In this document: piece by piece, positions 14,095 to 26,944 of the stretch
How the letters are laid out: every line of letters begins with the position of its first letter
Position numbering within the stretch: the stretch's first letter is position 1
NCBI RefSeq assembly: GCF_020536995.1
Contig: NC_068366.1
Span: 16,583,522 to 16,647,521, forward strand
Length of the DNA stretch: 64,000 nucleotides
Origin: Dreissena polymorpha
Taxonomy: Eukaryota; Mollusca; Bivalvia; Myida; Dreissenidae
Direction of reading: 5' to 3'
Translations under genes and position numbers: made by a program
The notes under the pieces: generated by a model
The model's database searches: none
Told to the model about the DNA's origin: nothing
The model's input: only the letters and a program-made list of their open reading frames with translations

Positions 14095-14897
14095 ACTTTA
14101 GAGATAACGTCTTGGAAACAAGTCAATGGTGTAGCTTCCTATGACTGTGGCACACACTTATCTCTGGAATGTTTTTTCGGCGTAAGCTGTATTAAGCCAG
14201 CTTTTCACCTTACCTGACCTTTGTAAGTGTCCAATAAAATTCAAATAAAATTTCCCGCGGCTAGGTACGAATGAATACACTTCATTTATTCCATTGGCTG
14301 ATTTGAGTTTACCACCAGAACATTGGAAACATATCCGCGTCTTTGTAAAACTGTTTTACTGCATGAAACAATTTTATCTCTAATGAAAAGGCTTAATAGA
14401 TAGAACAGTTTTACACTCAATTCTCGACATCAATACAGTTTGTACGTGCACCTTTTATTTTCAGAGAATTACCAGCGCAAAAGCGTTTATATTTAAAGGC
14501 TTTGTTCTCATAGTTAGTACTTACTTCCATATTCCTGTCAACATGTTAACATGTTAAAGTATAAAGAGCAGTGGAAGCGAGGCCTCACTTTAATGCGTTG
14601 CATTTCAACCCGCGAGGTATCGGGTCAATTCGCGGTTAGTGTGTGAATGTCAGAGTTTATATACAGGTCATCACCGGAGTTCGCGGCCAGTAAAATAATC
14701 GTTATATAATAAAGACGCTATCCGTGAACTAGGTGAGCTGGAATTTTCTTTAGACCAGAAATATGTTAAATGAAGATATTCAGCAATATAATTATGGTAT
14801 GTCAATAATAGATTCTTAATGTGTTTTCAACAATAGAATGATAAATATTATTTTTGATTAATTTAACAATAACTTTTCAACAATACTGACTAATGTA

Positions 14898-15459
14898 TTA
14901 AAACCGGCCGAGTTGATATTTCTCACAACAATTTGGTTTCCTCAACTGACCAGAATTAATCAGTATTCGTCAGATACATTCAAAAGCGTAACTCTTCCAT
15001 ACTGATTTTCGCAAAAATTGTGCCAAAATATGCCAAAAGCATAAAAAATACGAAACCTAACCATGTACATAACGGAATCCTCAAGACTATTATTAACCTG
15101 TACGTATGCACGTTTTTGGGTCACGTGAGCGCCAATTTCAGGTGATTCCCACGTCAGCGCTTTTCAAAACAAAGAAGAACTACTTAATAACACGGTTTCT
15201 CCATGGCAAATGGCGTTGTAAACACAAATGCAATGGTCACGTGGTTTTACATGTGACCCGCGCGTGTTTCAATTTAGATCATTTCTGTCCAAATTGAAAA
15301 GCCCTATCTTTGTACTGAATTTGGGCATTTCTTGGCCGATTTTGACCAATTTTTTTGCACATCTGACATAAATACCATCGCATTTGGACTCGTTATCACT
15401 TTTTTGCGACACATAACAAAAATGGGAAGATATACCAATATCAACTCGGCCGACTTTAA
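14898..15459. mobile_element. Candidate MITE with inverted ends
   Basis: CGGCCGAGTTGATATT at 14,905-14,920 is repeated as an exact 16-base inverted copy at 15,437-15,452. Outside it, both ends start with TTAAA, so the inverted ends run to about 23 bases with two or three mismatches. The roughly 560-bp interior has no credible gene. Size and ends fit a non-autonomous DNA transposon, but no clear target-site duplication could be separated from the ends. Confidence 0.5.
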
Positions 15460-15864
15460 GCATGAGTGCGATGATTCTCGATACTGTTAATAATCGAATT
15501 AAATAGCAATGCCCGACAAACCACTAAAACAGGTTTGTTCGAAGAACGCGCCTATAAATACGGATAATGCGCGTTTGGCCGGTTGACTTATATGTTTTAA
15601 TTTCACTCCCATTCTTCTTTTGGTTTTCTGTTTTGTATCTATAGGTTTATGACCAGCAATATGTAATATGTAAAATAAGCCGCGAAAACTCCGCGTAACA
15701 ACCCGTACTGCGTGTGATGCAGCTAAGAACTGCACGGAAAAAGACATTCGCTATCCTTGATCTCATTCATTGAACTATCAACGCCGTATATCTTTTTAAA
15801 GATATTTCTTGTTCATAAATAATGCTCGAAATGTAACAAAATCTGAGACGGTAATTGGTAGTGT

Positions 15865-15990
15865 TCAATTTAGATGCCGACGAAAGCTTCGGTCAAAGGC
15901 TTGAAATCGTAAATTTGTCCAGAATTTCAATGTTGAACGGTTTTAATAGCTTCAGATCCGAAACACAAGTACTGCAAAATTTAACCCATT
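15865..15990 (+). pseudogene. Duplicated fragment of the Toll-like receptor LRR region
   Basis: About 120 bases here match 17,060-17,176 of the Toll-like pseudogene at roughly 90% identity by eye, including GACGAAAGCTTCGGTCAAAG and TAATAGCTTCAGATCCGAAA. Nothing before it looks like the rest of the receptor. Decayed LRR-like reading (KKLDISDK) can be traced after it to about 16,060. At the place where the main copy shifts frame, this fragment carries one additional T, so it preserves the earlier reading frame. Confidence 0.8.
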
Positions 15991-16419
15991 TATCGTTTAT
16001 ATAGCCAAGTTACGGATTGTATGATACTTAAGAAAACTTGATATATCTGACAAAATCTTTACGCTTGCATAACGGATACGCTTACTGGTTTTAATGCATT
16101 TATCTAGACAAAGTTGCTCACGCTACCGATTAATTGATTTTGTCCTACAACCACTCTAAAATTATTGTTTTGTCAGGTCGTATGTAAGTGTTTAAATGTT
16201 AAAGACACACATTTAGATTGCTTTAATGAAAGGATTGAGTGAAAATAAAAATACCCACATCTACTTGAAAAGTGAATAAGTATAAATGGATGTAAATAAC
16301 GAGGAAGTGTTGATTACAGAACTTAGGCTGATTCACAGTTAATAACGGAAGTGTAAAGAAAGACTTTTGTTTATTAGATATATACGACTTAGAAAACCGC
16401 ATGTATCTGTTTTGAAAAA

Positions 16420-18675
16420 ATGAAGCTGCTTAAATATTTACTTTTCATTTTGCACGGAAACATGCTTGTTTTGATTTATGCTTCAATTGATGTGAACTTT
16501 GTGTGTGCAAAAAATACCGAATGTTTCTTTTAACAGTAATTGTGGAAATGTGAATGACACGTACACGTGCTATGAGAATATGTTTCCTGGATTGCCGCCC
16601 AATGTGACTCGAGTAGAGATATATTGTATTGACCCGATGTCAGTTACAGACGAAACGTTCCGCGCAGAAGGGTGGGGAAGAGTCACGTATCTAAGGCTTC
16701 CCTCGAATGGGCACTCATCAAACACCCTACATGGAGGGGTATTCACTGGTTTGAAGCATCTGACGGCACTGCATATTAACATAGTCTCACTGGAAACATT
16801 AGATAAAGGAGTATTCGACGGTTTGGAAAATTTAACGATTCTAAATTTAGACGATTGTTGGCAGCTTAATTTAAATGACTTGCTTGACATTATATCCGAC
16901 GAAGGTGTTTTGCCAAACCTGCATACGTTATCTCTTGGAAAGACATCATCAGAAAAAAATTATAACGTTATACTGGGGGAACGATTCTGGAAAATGTTCA
17001 AACGTCCTGTGACGTTCTTAGACATTAGCGACAAGAAAGTAAACGTGAATGATTTCCGGAATTTAGATACCGACGAAAGCTTCGGTCAAAGGCTTGAAAT
17101 TGTAAATTTGTCCAGAATTTCAGTGTTTACGGGCTTAATAGCTTCAGATCCGAAACACGAGTACTACAAAATTTAAAAGCAGTTAATTTATCTAGAATTT
17201 ACAATGACGGCCACGGGACAGATGCTCTAATTGTTTGTAGTCCATTGACCAGGTCAATTAAAAATATACATGACATACGGAAATCTACATATAATTTGAA
17301 ATTATTGGAAAATATCGACACTCTTTATATGGACCAGCTATGTGGGGATGCTGAAAAACTGTCCCCATTTACGTTTCAATATATAACAAACGTTTCGTAC
17401 GGTTCTAAGGAAGGTCACATTCTTTTGCCAAATTTAAAACGGGTTTACTTCAGAAAAAATAACATCAGAGTGTTAAATGCGGAAGTGCGTTTTGAATTCC
17501 AAAGCAGTCTGGTGTTCTTCGATTTGACAGAAAACGGACTGGAATATATACACCCTGTGCTATTTCAAAATGTTCCTTCCTTGAAATATTTGATACTATA
17601 CAAAAATAGGTTAGGTCAAACGCAGATGAAACATGAATCAGATTTTGCTGAACTGTTAAGATCATAAAATTACCTTGAACATATCAAGTTAGATAATAAC
17701 GGAATATTTGCTATTTAACCACTGGCATTTATTGGTAATACACGATTAACAACGCTAGATTTAGATTCCAATATGATCAGTGATGTAAGCTGTTTTTTGA
17801 GAGATGTCCCAACATTAAGGTAATTAAACCTAAGGAACAATCGGATTAAAACAATTCAATCTTCCACAATAGAATGTTTGACAAATGTTCCTTTAGTAGA
17901 ATTGACAATGGGTGGTAACGAACTTGCTTGTCAAACATGTTCCGACTACCCATCTGTCCAAAGTCTTGTGAAAGGAAGCACATTTATCGCAGACTTCGAT
18001 CAATTGCGTTGTGAAACACAAAAACACGTCCAAGTAAAAGTAACAAAAGATCTGCTCTCTTCGCTGTGATTTGACTGTGATCGTACAGCAATTATCGGCG
18101 CTACGGTGGCGAGCACATTAGCTTTCGTTTCAGCACTGTGTTTCGGAATTACTATTTTGTGTTACAAAAGGACACTTAATCGAAGAGAAAATCGCGTGGC
18201 TAGAGTTGTAGCCAACTTAAATCGAGGCAATTGTTTCGCGGTTTATATGATTTATAGCAGCGTTGACGAGGTTTTCGTTCGGAGCGCAGTATTCTCGCCC
18301 TTAAATGATAAGCTTAAGCCAGTGGTGGGTGCGGAGTGGGACTTAGTGTGCATTGGTGATGAACAGTTTAGAGTCGGTTGGAACATATATCGAGAAATTT
18401 ACAGATGTATGGAACGATCGAATGTAGCGGTTGTAGTTATTAGCGAAAGGTTCGCTTATAGTGTTTTCTGTAATAAGGAGCTGGATATTGCAATGCAGCT
18501 TCAAAAACCAGTGGTATTGCTGTTGAAGGAAGATGTTGACATAAACCAACATTCAGAACAAATTCAGCTATTGTATCGAACGAGTGTGCGTATTTTATTC
18601 GGATACGAATATAATGAACTGGTCCTGAAAACAACATGGGATAAAGTGTGCGAATCGTTTCTGCAGATGGGATAG
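16420..18675 (+). pseudogene. Toll-like receptor (LRR-TM-TIR), broken single-exon gene
   Basis: ATG at 16,420 opens a signal peptide-like stretch (MKLLKYLLFILHGNMLVLIY). LRR sequence follows to about 17,900, a cysteine-containing end cap to 18,066, a membrane segment near 18,095-18,165 (GATVASTLAFVSALCFGITI) and a cytoplasmic TIR domain at 18,220-18,675. The frame gains one base in an A6 run near 16,510 and loses one near 17,133, so these cancel. In-frame stops lie at 17,665, 17,716, 17,821 and 18,067. TIR box 1 reads FAVYMIYSSVDE. Box 2 reads DLVCIGDEQFRVGW and lacks the RDxxPG proline of the BB loop that signalling TIRs normally need. Membrane and TIR parts alone remain open for 189 codons (18,106-18,675). 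Family members sense microbes and signal through MyD88-type adaptors; this copy looks non-functional as a full receptor. Confidence 0.87.
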
Positions 18676-20935
18676 ATGTTTTAACCGAAAAATGATTGTG
18701 ATGGATTCGTACAAAACGTACAACAGTTCCGTCGTCCAATCCTATTTGATAATGCCTGTGTTAGCAACAAAACTGTTAAATACGTTTTTATTTTATTTTT
18801 ACTTTTTGTATTTGTAGGACTTTTAAACTTTGCTTGTTAACTTACGATTTTGTGTTGTGCCATTATAGGGGACTCTTGTTATTTTTCTGCACGTTACAAC
18901 GCAATTTCCGAAGAGAAAAATAGGGATATTCGACTGAGATAATTTGCTTCGGATAACATTGTTCTCTTGGTTGCATTTCCATAAACTGAATAATATGCGC
19001 AAAAGGTAGTATAAAATGTGAAAAAACATGTATTATGACCGATATTGTTTTCTATTTTTTACCAGTTGCTCTTCAAAACGAATCGCGAACAATTGTTTTA
19101 TATTGCCAAATCAACAGCGTGAATGTTCATTAAAAAAAAGCGCCGTTGAAAACGAGGTAGTGTGGTATTTAAGAATGTTTTTGCGCGCAACCATCCGAAC
19201 CATCATTCAAAGCTTGTCTGTTATGACGTATTTAATTTTGTAAATGCTTATTTAAAGTTTAACAAAACACAAACATATGTGATGTTACTAATTATAAATC
19301 ATTTAGTAAATTATAATTATTTATTCAGACAATTATTTTTTACAGTACACAAACATAATACGTACAGAAATTTAAAAGCAATATACGCAATTAAAATATC
19401 GCTTGACGCGAGTTCCACAAGTTAAATGAAAGAAATGTGTAGTTTATATATGTTGACACATGTTTGGAAACAAAATAAGGCTATTATGTGATATCGCGTT
19501 TGTAACAATTTACGTATTATATTGTTTCGTCCCAAATAATTGTAAAAAAGAAGTGTTAATAATTTATTGATAATAACCAAATGCAACAAATATTGCTTGG
19601 ACATTTTTTAAACACCTTTTATCAAACACTTGGTTGTCCAAAACGAGTATAGTGCAGGATAAGGCCTGTAGACCCGTTCGCAACAGGGGTTGTTAGGTTT
19701 TCTCACTTTATGTGAAATAATTAGTCCGTACACATGCTAAATCATCGAGCTGCTTGTCCCTCACTCTGCCAGGAGCCTCAAAATAACAAAATCCAATATG
19801 GCTGCTGACGGCCATGTTGAAAAAGAAAAAATGCCTTTTGGAGTATAATAAAATGTTAAACATCCATAATGATTTTTTTTTATTAGAACTCAGTTATGAG
19901 AGCTCTTGTTGAATTTTTAGTGTAATTGATCCGGAGAGGTCAAGTTAAATGTAATATGATAACCAACGACCTTGAGTTCATCTTGGACATATGAAGCCTG
20001 TACATAAACTTAAATGTGACAAATGTGGACGTTATAAATTTAATAACGATATTTTTGCAAGTTTTACTTAATATTGACACATATAGAACATGTAAGCATT
20101 TTATACCGACAGTCACAGACAAAGCTTTGGTAAATTGAAACAGTTTCACAGTAGATGGAAAAATAGTACAGCGAGCGGGACTCAAATACAGATGATGTGA
20201 GAAGGTGAAAATCGACCAAACTCCTTACCAAGCAAACACGTGACATTTGTTCAACGTTGGTCCAACGTTTAACTGACGTAAAATCAATTTGATGTCGGGC
20301 AGACGTTGCCCCAATGTAACCTGTTTTCTGGTTAATCAATGAGCCATCCAGAGCCATAGGGACAGGCTAATCAAGAGACGGGCTAACACCTTATTCCACA
20401 TGGCGTTTTAGCAAAAACTTACAAAAAAACAACATGCAAGCAGGCTCCCTTTACAGTTAAGTGTGTAGTGGAATTGAAACACTGACCGTCACTGTGTATG
20501 GGTTCTGACGTTCGAGCACATAGTCCAACAACTTTACCTCATTTTGGTTGAACGCGTTACGACGATTGGCGCTCAGTGAATGCTGAAGATGATATTTTAT
20601 GTGATCCATCGGATTGTTAGTGGTTAGAAGGTTGAGGTGGCTGGTGATGGACCCTATCTCATCGAACATAAATTCAAATTCTGCTACAGCACCAGCATTG
20701 TGTGTCTCTTAAACAACAAAGTGACCTCCGGTACCGTTTGATACTCTGTGAATGGTTTGCTCAACCTTCATATCATCTGCAACACTTCAAAACCAGCATG
20801 GGCGATCCCGAAAAAACCTATTGACCAATGAAAAAACGCCGATAAGGCTCAGTTTGTTTAAACTCCGTTACTTTTATTTGTTCAAGGTACGATATATATA
20901 TATGCAATATATCTACATGGAATCTTCAACGGTAG
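18676..20935. other. Intergenic DNA
   Basis: AT-rich with short frames only. A stretch near 20,240-20,270 has twin CAACGTT motifs (TTCAACGTTGGTCCAACGTT). Some coding-like debris on the minus strand around 20,457-20,669 may belong with the decayed gene that follows, but I could not tie it to a family. Confidence 0.4.
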
Positions 20936-23281
20936 CTACATCAATAATCTAGTCTCCATCTCTGTAAAAGACAACAGCATATTTAACGATTGACACTCAT
21001 TGCAACCAAACACCTTTGCATTTGCCAAGCTCAGACTTAGCCTCACATTCTTTCTCAAACACAAAAAGTGTTGGTACAACTTTTCCATCTGCCTGTTTAT
21101 AACCTCAAACTGCTCTGGACAGCGTTCATTGGCAACGAGCATGTTTTGCAGGTTCTTCATCTACTCTATGACTACAAATGAAGCTTTGGTCTTATGGGTC
21201 AAAAACTTGTGCCACTAAAGTTTATGAATTAGGCCTCCGCCATCAGCATAACAATGAGGGCTCGTACATAATGGCTGCCCTTCAACACTGCATCTATCAC
21301 ACCTGAATCAAACACCCAAAGTCGACCAATGCGTCATCCAACCGAGAACCTCGCGGAAGTTTGCCCTGACACCTTAGGATAACACTGGAAAGGGCCCATA
21401 CAAAGAAATAGGTCACTGAACTCGTTCGTTTCGTGTAGGTAAAAGTAAGCTGAGAGAGCGGAAAACCGTCATCACACTATATTGCCAGCGATTCCTGATT
21501 CAACTGTCTCCGCAAACTCTGAAACTTAGCAAGGCAATATCTGACCGGTATAACAGGAAAAAAGCCAGCACGCATCATCGGCACCACAGCGGAAGAAACA
21601 CGCATAGGAACGGCGGTCCAGATATAAGTATTTGCTTCTTCTTAGACAATTGCGCAGAACAATATTTGTGAATTCACGCTTTCCGGGTTGTGTCTGTATC
21701 GAGCAACTTGGCTTGCTTATTTTCAGGATGCAACAATATATCGTGTGATAAGGCTAGTCAAACTATCGGCTTGATATCGGGAGGTAGCTCTTGACATAGT
21801 AGCTTTGTCCTTAGAAATGGATGTGTACGTCTTATTCTTGTATTTGACACTGGGGTTATGAACAGAGGCTTGTTAATTGTGGCATTTCACGGCGTAGTTA
21901 ACAAGAAGTCGGCCGGCAGAGCTGATGGTCTGATAACTTGAACATGCTCCAATTCTGTTGAAAGCAGTGGGAAGGCTTCTGCTGCGATCTCTTTCATAAA
22001 TTGCAAGGCCAACCATCATATGGGATGGTGTTGAGTCAATCCATTTGGACTGATGTACAATAGCATCTGGAATAGGCAGTGTAGCTGTGTACTTTTATGG
22101 ACCAGGTTTCTGTTTGTTCCTGCGAATGATTAACTGCCTGTGTTGGAAGGGGATCGTGCAATAACTGTCCCTCTGCCTCTCCATGTACCTCGTCCTCTAG
22201 AGACTATAGATGCTTCTCAATGTCATGTCGACTGCTTTGAACAAGTTTGTACTTAGGGACTTTAAAAAGAGCTGACAAAATCGTAAGAAGCAGTCGTTGC
22301 ATTTTTGTTTTTTTCCCATGAAGAAGTGACATCAGCTATGTCGTAGAAACTGTATTTTCGATAAATTTAACGCTCTTGTGAACTTTTCTTAACTGGGTAT
22401 CAGCTTCCTGCATAATGCCCTGGTTCTTTAGTTTGATGACTATGTAAGCAGCGCTTACATAAGATAAACTATTTTATTTCAGATTCATTTACCCTTCAAT
22501 TGGGCGATATTGTGACCGAATGTCCATAGTGACTGATAATCAGCTTCTTTATATCAAGGTTTTGGAATGTTTTGATGAAAGTTAAGAACTTCAAATTCTT
22601 TCAAAAAGACGTAATGCAAACACAACACTATCACATATATGCAAAATTCACCGTTTGCCAGAAGATTGTCAATATATGACAGGGTGCGCTTGTAGAGTAC
22701 ACGCTTGGTGTTTGTAATGGCCGGTAAATCATGATCATTGGATTTAATGTTAAGGTCAAAAATTTGTTGTGGCGGTATAGGTCTGCGGAGATGACTGATT
22801 TTATACATAAATCTTGGTTGTTGCTCAGACTATCAGCCAATCTTGTGAAAGCTTCAGTACCTTACTCGAAGATTTCCCCCCGGTTCCTCTTGTGTTCTAG
22901 ATTACCGCATATTACACAAATCATGGCTTTAGGATCTTTCCGGCAGCTAGAGGGTGGACATGGTTAAATGCTAAAGCGAAGAGATTTTCTTAAACCAACA
23001 CTTCTAGATGCCTAATTGTCTGTCTCACACTCCCTTGGTTCTTCTAATATGTTCCCCTCAATTGCATTCAGATTGCCGGAATGTGTGTACGATTTATACC
23101 ACCACTTATTTGTATTATGGTATGAAAACATACCATTGTAATCATATGTTTTGTCATCCAAACCTTAGATGCGCTTTGTAACAAGAGCCATTCCTTAGAA
23201 CAGCAGCTCTTTTTACCCTCACATGCCCCATCGCTTCTCAAGTTAGAGGTGAGTTGTAACCTTCCTGGCAGATGATACATA
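20936..23281 (-). pseudogene. Heavily decayed copy of an uncharacterised multi-copy gene
   Basis: This stretch is less AT-rich than its surroundings, and minus-strand protein-like segments appear in order. Near 22,900-22,780 they read CVICGNLEHKR, then LADSLSNNQDLCIKSVISAD and YRHNK. Near 21,570-21,240 they read IPVRYCLAKFQSLRRQLNQE, then LDDALVDFG and VIDAVLKGSHYVRAL. Near 21,160-20,936 they read QNMLVANERCPEQFEVINRQ. I recall similar unannotated multi-copy proteins, with an N-terminal Cys pair and a YH-C motif, from several invertebrate genomes, but I cannot name a domain or function. The copy is broken in many places. It may be mobile-element derived. Confidence 0.45.
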
Positions 23282-24559
23282 AACTTTGATGAAACCCGTC
23301 GTCCTCTGCGACCAAGGGAACTAAACTTGTGCTTTTTGAATAAGATATTTTAGGTGCCAAAGTAACCAACTACTGATTCAGTGAAAAGTGTCTAAACTCC
23401 AATATCTCTTAAGACCTTGAATAGACTAGACTGACTTGACTATATTCAACGTCATCAGCAGATTGGTATGCTTTTGAACTTGCTTTTATACCTAACCCAG
23501 CTCTGTGCAAACTTGTTGCTTCCCAAAGATTACAGAAATATTTGTACCGTGACTTTCCCGCTTTTTAAAATAAAATAATTTGATCTATGTCAATATATAC
23601 ACCTTCAAATTACTATTAAGCATGATATTAAATGAGTATCTAGTAGAAATAATGGTTATATTGCAGATATTTTGATATTTCCATACTAATATGATAAGCA
23701 AATTATGATTTGACAATTTCAAAATGCATTATTAGCGTAAAATTGGAGCTTTTTTCTTCAGCTAATCAACTAATCAAAGTACTCAAAGCATAGAATGCCT
23801 GAGGGTGTCTGAATGACAAAATGACCTTGTACATGCCGTTTCAATGTCATTCTGACTTTGAAGAGATGTATTGGTAACATACATTTATTCTATTCATACA
23901 GTACAGATTTAATATAAATGTAATTTTCGTTACAGTAAATACAAGTATTTTGTACATGATCAACGACAGCCATCTGTGAAACTTGTATAGCAAGAAACGT
24001 GGAATGATGCCACACACGCACCTGGGTTATTTTGCATCGAGGAATCTACAAAAAATCAATTCCACTGAGACACTCACCCAATTGCATTTGCAAATGGGTC
24101 CACAGACCAAGTTTATGGCTAGTAAGTCTAATACAAGAAACTACGCCTGATAAAATCATAAATCAAATTGTTGATAACGTAGAGAAGCCTGCTGGCAATA
24201 AACAAGACTTAGAAATAATAATAAATTAAGGTAAGAATAAACTTCCATTTCACACGTTGTTAATAACTGTCGTTGTATTTAATCCGCCGTAACGAAGCAT
24301 TAGGTATTTGTGCCATTAACGTAGTAATTAACGTTATCGTTATAATATTGCAGAAACATTCGCAATGATTGAAATTCACTTCGGGAAGTTATTTTTCCCA
24401 TCGATTTTTTGAGAAATTATAAATGTAGAGACTGAATGACATTTTTTAGTCCAAGTTTCATCATTGTTTTTGCTTGTTTTGTTTGTTGCCGCTCAAAATA
24501 CTGTTACAAATGATCGCTTCATTGGCTTAGATGATGTGAACAATACTGTTAGGTATGCT
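23282..24559. other. Non-coding DNA before the gypsy fossil
   Basis: Mostly AT-rich with no supported gene. Around 24,030-24,230 there is a short coding-like patch that may be an outlying remnant of the retroelement described next, but the link is weak. Confidence 0.35.
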
Positions 24560-25560
24560 GAAATAATTTATACTTGTATTTTTCAACAATAGATTTAAAA
24601 TCAGGATATCATCAGGTTGAAGTAGAGGAAGAACATAAAGAAAGAACATGCTTTACAGTAGGGTCTTTGGATTTTTCGAGTTTAATACCATGCTGTTCGT
24701 ACTCACGAACGCCCCCGCCACATACCAACGCCTAATGGAAGAATGTCTGAAAGGACCCAATATGCGCATATGTGTCGTTTTCCTTGATGATTTGATAATT
24801 TTTAGCGACACGTTTGAACAACAGTTAGAAAGACTAAATACTGTTTTAAATAGACTGACATCTTGCAGTTTAAATTGGCTCCTAAAAAAATGTTTTTTCT
24901 TTCAACCCAAATCCATTTTTCTTGGACATGTTGTTAGAAGTAAAGGGATTAAAACAGATCCAGCAAAAAATAAAAAAGTAAAAAAATAGCCAGTACCTGA
25001 GGATTAAGACGAATTGAGATTTTTCTTAGCCTTCGCAGGATATTATCGACGCTTTGTCAAAGATTTTGGTAAATTAACAAGACCATTGAATGAACTTAAC
25101 TTTTGCCTCTTACAGTAAACACAAATAAAAATAAAAATTCTAAAGAATGGAGATGGACTGATGTTGAACAAGCTACATTTAAGTAATTAAAAGAAATACA
25201 AAATGTACTTTGCTCACCACTTGTTCTTGCCTACCCAGACTTTGAGAGTCCTTTTGAAATACACACAGATGCTTCTAATAAAGCATTAGGCGCTGTGTTG
25301 TTTCAGCAGCCAGAATCAAAAGTGAGCCATAGCTTACGCCAGTCGTGCTCTTACTAAGTCTGAGCGTAACTATAGCGCATTTAAGTTAAAATTTCTAACG
25401 TTGAATAGGGCTGTTACTGAGAAGTTCTCAGATTATTTAGCCATGAAAACATTTCCTGTTCTAACAGACAACAATCCCCTTACCTATACAGCCAATTTAG
25501 ATGAAACAGGGCAAAGATGGGTTGCAGCATTAAGACAATACAAATTATATTTATAATTTC
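24560..25560 (+). mobile_element. Ty3/gypsy LTR retrotransposon fossil (pol fragment)
   Basis: A partial pol region of the Ty3/gypsy family: reverse transcriptase, including the catalytic-motif region VVFLDDLIIFS, followed by the RNase H domain (start IHTDASNKALGAVLF). Gag, protease, integrase and LTRs are not seen nearby. The copy is truncated at both ends and broken in several places, so it is an old relic. Confidence 0.85.
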
Positions 25561-26042
25561 CAAAATTCAAGTATTTTATTAGTAATAATTTTCAATGCAA
25601 GATTTATTAGTAATTTCCAATTTATATGTTTAAATTTATTTATAGTTGTAATATTCATCAATAATATTCTTAACGTTACATAGTATAATAATTATTATGC
25701 ATCATACATGTAAGTCTTAAGTTAATATGTGTATTTGTATATTTTACAGGATGGGACATATCATAGATTAACTACATCCTGATCAACTTTTTGTGAATGA
25801 TATCTTTATATAAATATATTGAAATGTGAAATTAAACATGATTGAGTTGTATCGTCCTCTACTGTGGAATTTGAAATTGGGTTATGACCCAAAAGAAACC
25901 CTAAGTTATAATACGCCATCGAAATAAAGATATATTTGAATAATTGCGGACCATACCCATCGAGTGAGTATCCAAAATGCATTAATCCATACGGCTTGGA
26001 TGCGCAGAAGTCCTAACGGTGATGAGGGGTATAGTAACAGAG
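25561..26042. other. AT-rich non-coding DNA
   Basis: The pol fossil stops abruptly near 25,560 and is followed by strongly AT-rich sequence with no feature I can support. Confidence 0.5.
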
Positions 26043-26120
26043 AGGCCGTTTACCAACAAGGCCTTCCCAAAAAGGCCGCACCAAAAAGGCCACTCTCTTA
26101 CACTGCGGTTCATTACATTC
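26043..26120 (+). repeat. AGGCC-repeat module, left copy
   Basis: Three to four CAAAAAGGCC-like motifs (26,043-26,092) are followed by CTTACACTGCGGTTCATTAC. Both parts recur as inverted copies in 33,841-34,030, and the AGGCC part also recurs at 29,610-29,665. It belongs to a dispersed repeat whose full form I cannot define. Confidence 0.65.
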
Positions 26121-26944
26121 ACCTCTGTCGTGGGCTACTTTCCACCGCACGTGACTTTTAGTCACATGATCATAGTCGCATAATCATAATGGCCGCGCCC
26201 ATCGGGTTTGCTTTTACTGCTAGTATTTGAAGTTTACAACTGGGCGCGTGCTATTAAATTTTATTTCATGCACATATTTAAGTAAATGAACATATTCCAA
26301 TATTAATAATGGGACTCCATATCTTTATTAGAAAATAATATAAAATTATCAAGAAGCAGCAATAATTAATTGGTTGCTATTTTGACAAGATTTTGAGTGA
26401 GAGAGAACTGTTGAATATAAATATTGACCAAAGTAAACAGTCTGTTTATGTTTTACCAATGCAATGCCAGTTAGGTACACATAGACCCTGAATATATTTA
26501 CTCAATTAAACTAATTCTATGGTAAAAATACAAATCTTAGAATAAATTCCAGGCCAACACCAGTACAGTTGTTTTGTTAGTGTTGTTTTAACACAATGAA
26601 TTTAATTGTCCCATGCTTTTCCTTAAAGGAGCCAACTGGATGCACCTATCATACACTTACAAGTTCATTCAGCAATATTTATAACAATAAAAAATTATAT
26701 AAGAGAAATATGACAATCTGTCAACAAAGTACAGAATCAAAACTGCACAGAACCAAGCTGCTATAACATTAATTCAATTCTTTACATGATCTTTTAAATA
26801 AATAATAAATCACCATACTAGAAATACTCATGCCTTTTCCCAGGCTCTTTAGAACCAGTGCACCACTGTGCCTAGTCTTTAATTTATTATATTGTCTCGC
26901 CAATTTGTGTTGCTGTAATTCTTCATTATCATAAAAGACATAAA

